Part shown: piece after piece, positions 62,601 to 64,000 of the stretch
How positions within the stretch are numbered: position 1 is the first letter of the stretch
How the letters are laid out: each line of letters starts with the position of its first letter
Assembly: GCA_046347635.1 (NCBI GenBank)
Contig: JAXMFT010000010.1
Location: 130,498-194,497, forward strand
Source: JAGVSZ01 sp019137045
GTDB lineage: Bacteria; Pseudomonadota; Gammaproteobacteria; Burkholderiales; SG8-39
Direction of reading: 5' to 3'
DNA length: 64,000 bases
Made by a program: the position numbers and the translations under genes
Notes under the pieces: generated by a model
Told to the model about the DNA's origin: nothing
The model's database searches: none
The model's input: the letters and a program-made list of their open reading frames with translations, nothing else

Positions 62601-62629
62601 CGGGTCACCCGGCGCGGGGCACGCGGCCG

Positions 62630-63544
62630 CTACTTCACGCCCGCGTAGGTGTCCTTCAGCCGCGCCTGCGCCTCTTCCTGCGTGCGCGGCGGCGGGCTGG
62701 TCCGGATGCCGCACAGGCGGGCAATGTTGTTGCCCATGTAGTCCTCGAGCCCGTCCTCGTCGAGGTTCATGCCCTGCGGCGGCGGGCCGCACAGCACCTC
62801 GAGCTCGCGCAGCCACATGCCCGGCTCGTTCGGCGGCGAGTCGGTGCCGAACACGATCTTGTGCCGCGGCAGCTCCTTGGCGAACTCCACGATGCGCGAC
62901 TGGAACGTCCAGCCGGACTCGCACACCACGTTCGGGGTGTCCATCGCCATCCAGAACGCCTCGAACGAGTAGTTGCCGCCGGTCTGGATGCCGAAGTGGC
63001 CGATGATGAAGTTGACCATCGGGAACTCGCGGATCACCGGGTAGAACTGGGTCGGGATGCTGAACGGCCCGTCGCCGGTGTGGATCAGCACCACCACGTT
63101 GTGCTTCGCGCACATCTTCATCGCCGGCCGCAGCCAGTCGAGCGCGCGGTCGGGGCGGTAGTTGTGCATGTTGGAGTGGAGCTTCAGCATCTTGAAGCCG
63201 TACTCCTTGACGTGGAACTCGAGCTCGAGCGCGCCCTCCTCGGGGCCGAAGCGCGGGTTGAAGTTGAAGTTGCCGATGAAGCGGTCGGGGTACTTGCGGC
63301 AGAGCTCCGCGCAGTACGCCATGTAGTCGCGGATGCCCTCGCGGCCGGTGCGCCCGCCGATGCGGTGCACGGTGTTGCCCGGCGGCGGCTGGATGAAGCC
63401 CATGTCGATCCGGCGCGGCTTGCCGTTGATCATGTACGGGCCGTCCATGAGCTTCAGCATGCGCTCGCCGTTGAACGGCGTGCCGGTGTGGCGCCACGCC
63501 TCGTCCACGAGGTTGGTCGGGTGCAGGTGGGTGTCGATGATCAT
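62630..63544 (-). CDS. Amidohydrolase-2 (ACMSD-like) family protein
   Basis: A 304-residue metal-dependent TIM-barrel protein: DTHLHPTN (HxH), MLKLHSNMHNYRP, VVLIHTGDGPFSIP, NFIIGHFGIQTGG, and HKIVFGTDSPPNEPGM with the catalytic Asp. The ACMSD-like group holds non-oxidative decarboxylases (for example gamma-resorcylate or o-pyrocatechuate decarboxylases) and lactone hydrolases. Co-occurrence with UbiD-type genes suggests aromatic-acid metabolism. It is a tandem paralog of the next gene. Confidence 0.87.
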   Translation of the reverse strand: MIIDTHLHPTNLVDEAWRHTGTPFNGERMLKLMDGPYMINGKPRRIDMGFIQPPPGNTVHRIGGRTGREGIRDYMAYCAELCRKYPDRFIGNFNFNPRFGPEEGALELEFHVKEYGFKMLKLHSNMHNYRPDRALDWLRPAMKMCAKHNVVVLIHTGDGPFSIPTQFYPVIREFPMVNFIIGHFGIQTGGNYSFEAFWMAMDTPNVVCESGWTFQSRIVEFAKELPRHKIVFGTDSPPNEPGMWLRELEVLCGPPPQGMNLDEDGLEDYMGNNIARLCGIRTSPPPRTQEEAQARLKDTYAGVK

Positions 63545-63561
63545 GACCGTGCGCTCCGGCT

Positions 63562-64000
63562 CTACTGGGCTGCGACCGCGCTCTTCGCGGCGAGGCGCGC
63601 CTTTGCCTCCTCGACGGTGCGCGGCGGGGCTGTCGGCGCGAGCCCGATCATGCGGGCGAGGTTGTTGCCGAGGTAGTCCTCGAGCGCGTCCTCGTCGAGG
63701 TTCATGCCCTGCGGCGGCTCCATGCACAGCACCTCGAGGAGCCGGATCCACATCCCCGGCTCGTTCGGCGGCGTGTCGGAGCCGAACATGATCTTGTGCC
63801 TGGGCAGGTCCTTGGCGAATTCGACGATGCGCGACTGCAGGCACCAGCCCGACTCGCAGTAGACGTTGGGGAACTCCATCGCCCACTGGAACGGCTCGAA
63901 GCAGTACACGCCGCCGGTCTGCACGCCGAAGTGCGCCATGATGAAGTTGACCCGCGGGAACTCCTTGATGAGCGGCACCCACTCGGTCGGGATGCTGTAC
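63562..64000 (-). CDS. Amidohydrolase-2 (ACMSD-like) family protein, 5' end outside window
   Basis: The last ~145 codons are visible; the frame is open to the window edge (…SIPTEWVPLIKEFPRVN). It shares AHFGVQTGG, MFGSDTPPNEPGMW and QGMNLDEDALEDYLGNNLARM with the downstream gene, so the two are tandem duplicates. Residues of the metal site in the N-terminal part cannot be seen here. Confidence 0.85.
   Translation of the reverse strand, partial: YSIPTEWVPLIKEFPRVNFIMAHFGVQTGGVYCFEPFQWAMEFPNVYCESGWCLQSRIVEFAKDLPRHKIMFGSDTPPNEPGMWIRLLEVLCMEPPQGMNLDEDALEDYLGNNLARMIGLAPTAPPRTVEEAKARLAAKSAVAAQ

Overview
The window is very GC-rich and almost fully coding, with tight operons in which GTGA, ATGA or TGATG stop/start overlaps are common. 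Gene content points to a betaproteobacterium, probably an uncultured Burkholderiales-like lineage. The main reasons are a DUF3305/DUF3306-type formate dehydrogenase cluster, a full System I cytochrome c maturation operon, a DUF3563 gene, and NMT1/THI5-type ABC transporters. No rRNA, tRNA, CRISPR array, insertion sequence or phage gene was seen. The taxonomic call is inference.

Layout: (1) 1-9053, a formate dehydrogenase operon on the + strand: DUF3305 (cut by the window edge), DUF3306, a poly-[4Fe-4S] protein, a TorD-type chaperone, a small Tat protein, catalytic subunit (Cys type), Fe-S subunit, small lipoprotein, cytochrome b subunit and a small periplasmic protein, closed by a strong terminator. 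(2) 9069-14610: lipoprotein SodC, class I fumarase, ApbE (minus), MenA, UbiE/MenG and a DUF1330 protein (minus). (3) 14625-23371: a molybdate/tungstate acquisition block. Two tandem HTH-plus-binding-protein regulators (minus) are divergent from tupB-tupC-tupA, a second TupA-like binding protein, a Mop/TOBE protein and a class III (Fec/Mol-type) ABC transporter. The last two genes of that transporter carry eight single-base frameshifts. A 49-codon relic of a ChrB-like gene lies beside the regulators. (4) 23399-27788: a beta-propeller protein (minus), then mobB, moeA, moaD, moaE (molybdenum cofactor) and crcB. (5) 27904-34828: ccmABCDEFGHI, complete and in order. (6) 34833-42095: a frameshifted AMP-dependent acyl-CoA synthetase, DUF3563, a LysR regulator, a protein kinase fused to a cyclic-nucleotide-binding domain, and clpB with a heat-shock-type promoter.

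(7) 42126-57988: a long catabolic region. A consensus sigma70 promoter drives a structured leader that I propose to be an NMT1-motif (xanthine-I) riboswitch. It is followed by an NMT1-type ABC importer, an 8-oxoguanine-deaminase-like amidohydrolase, a three-subunit xanthine-dehydrogenase-family hydroxylase, a CobW GTPase, a TauE/SafE exporter, a second three-subunit hydroxylase and a second NMT1-type ABC importer. (8) 58170-64000 (minus): a GMC oxidoreductase, two adjacent UbiD-family decarboxylases and two tandem amidohydrolase-2 (ACMSD-like) proteins, the last cut by the window edge.

The unifying theme is molybdenum/tungsten: oxyanion uptake and sensing (region 3), pterin cofactor assembly (region 4), and three pterin-dependent enzymes that use it (formate dehydrogenase and two hydroxylases). 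Heme and redox support comes from the ccm operon and the quinone genes.
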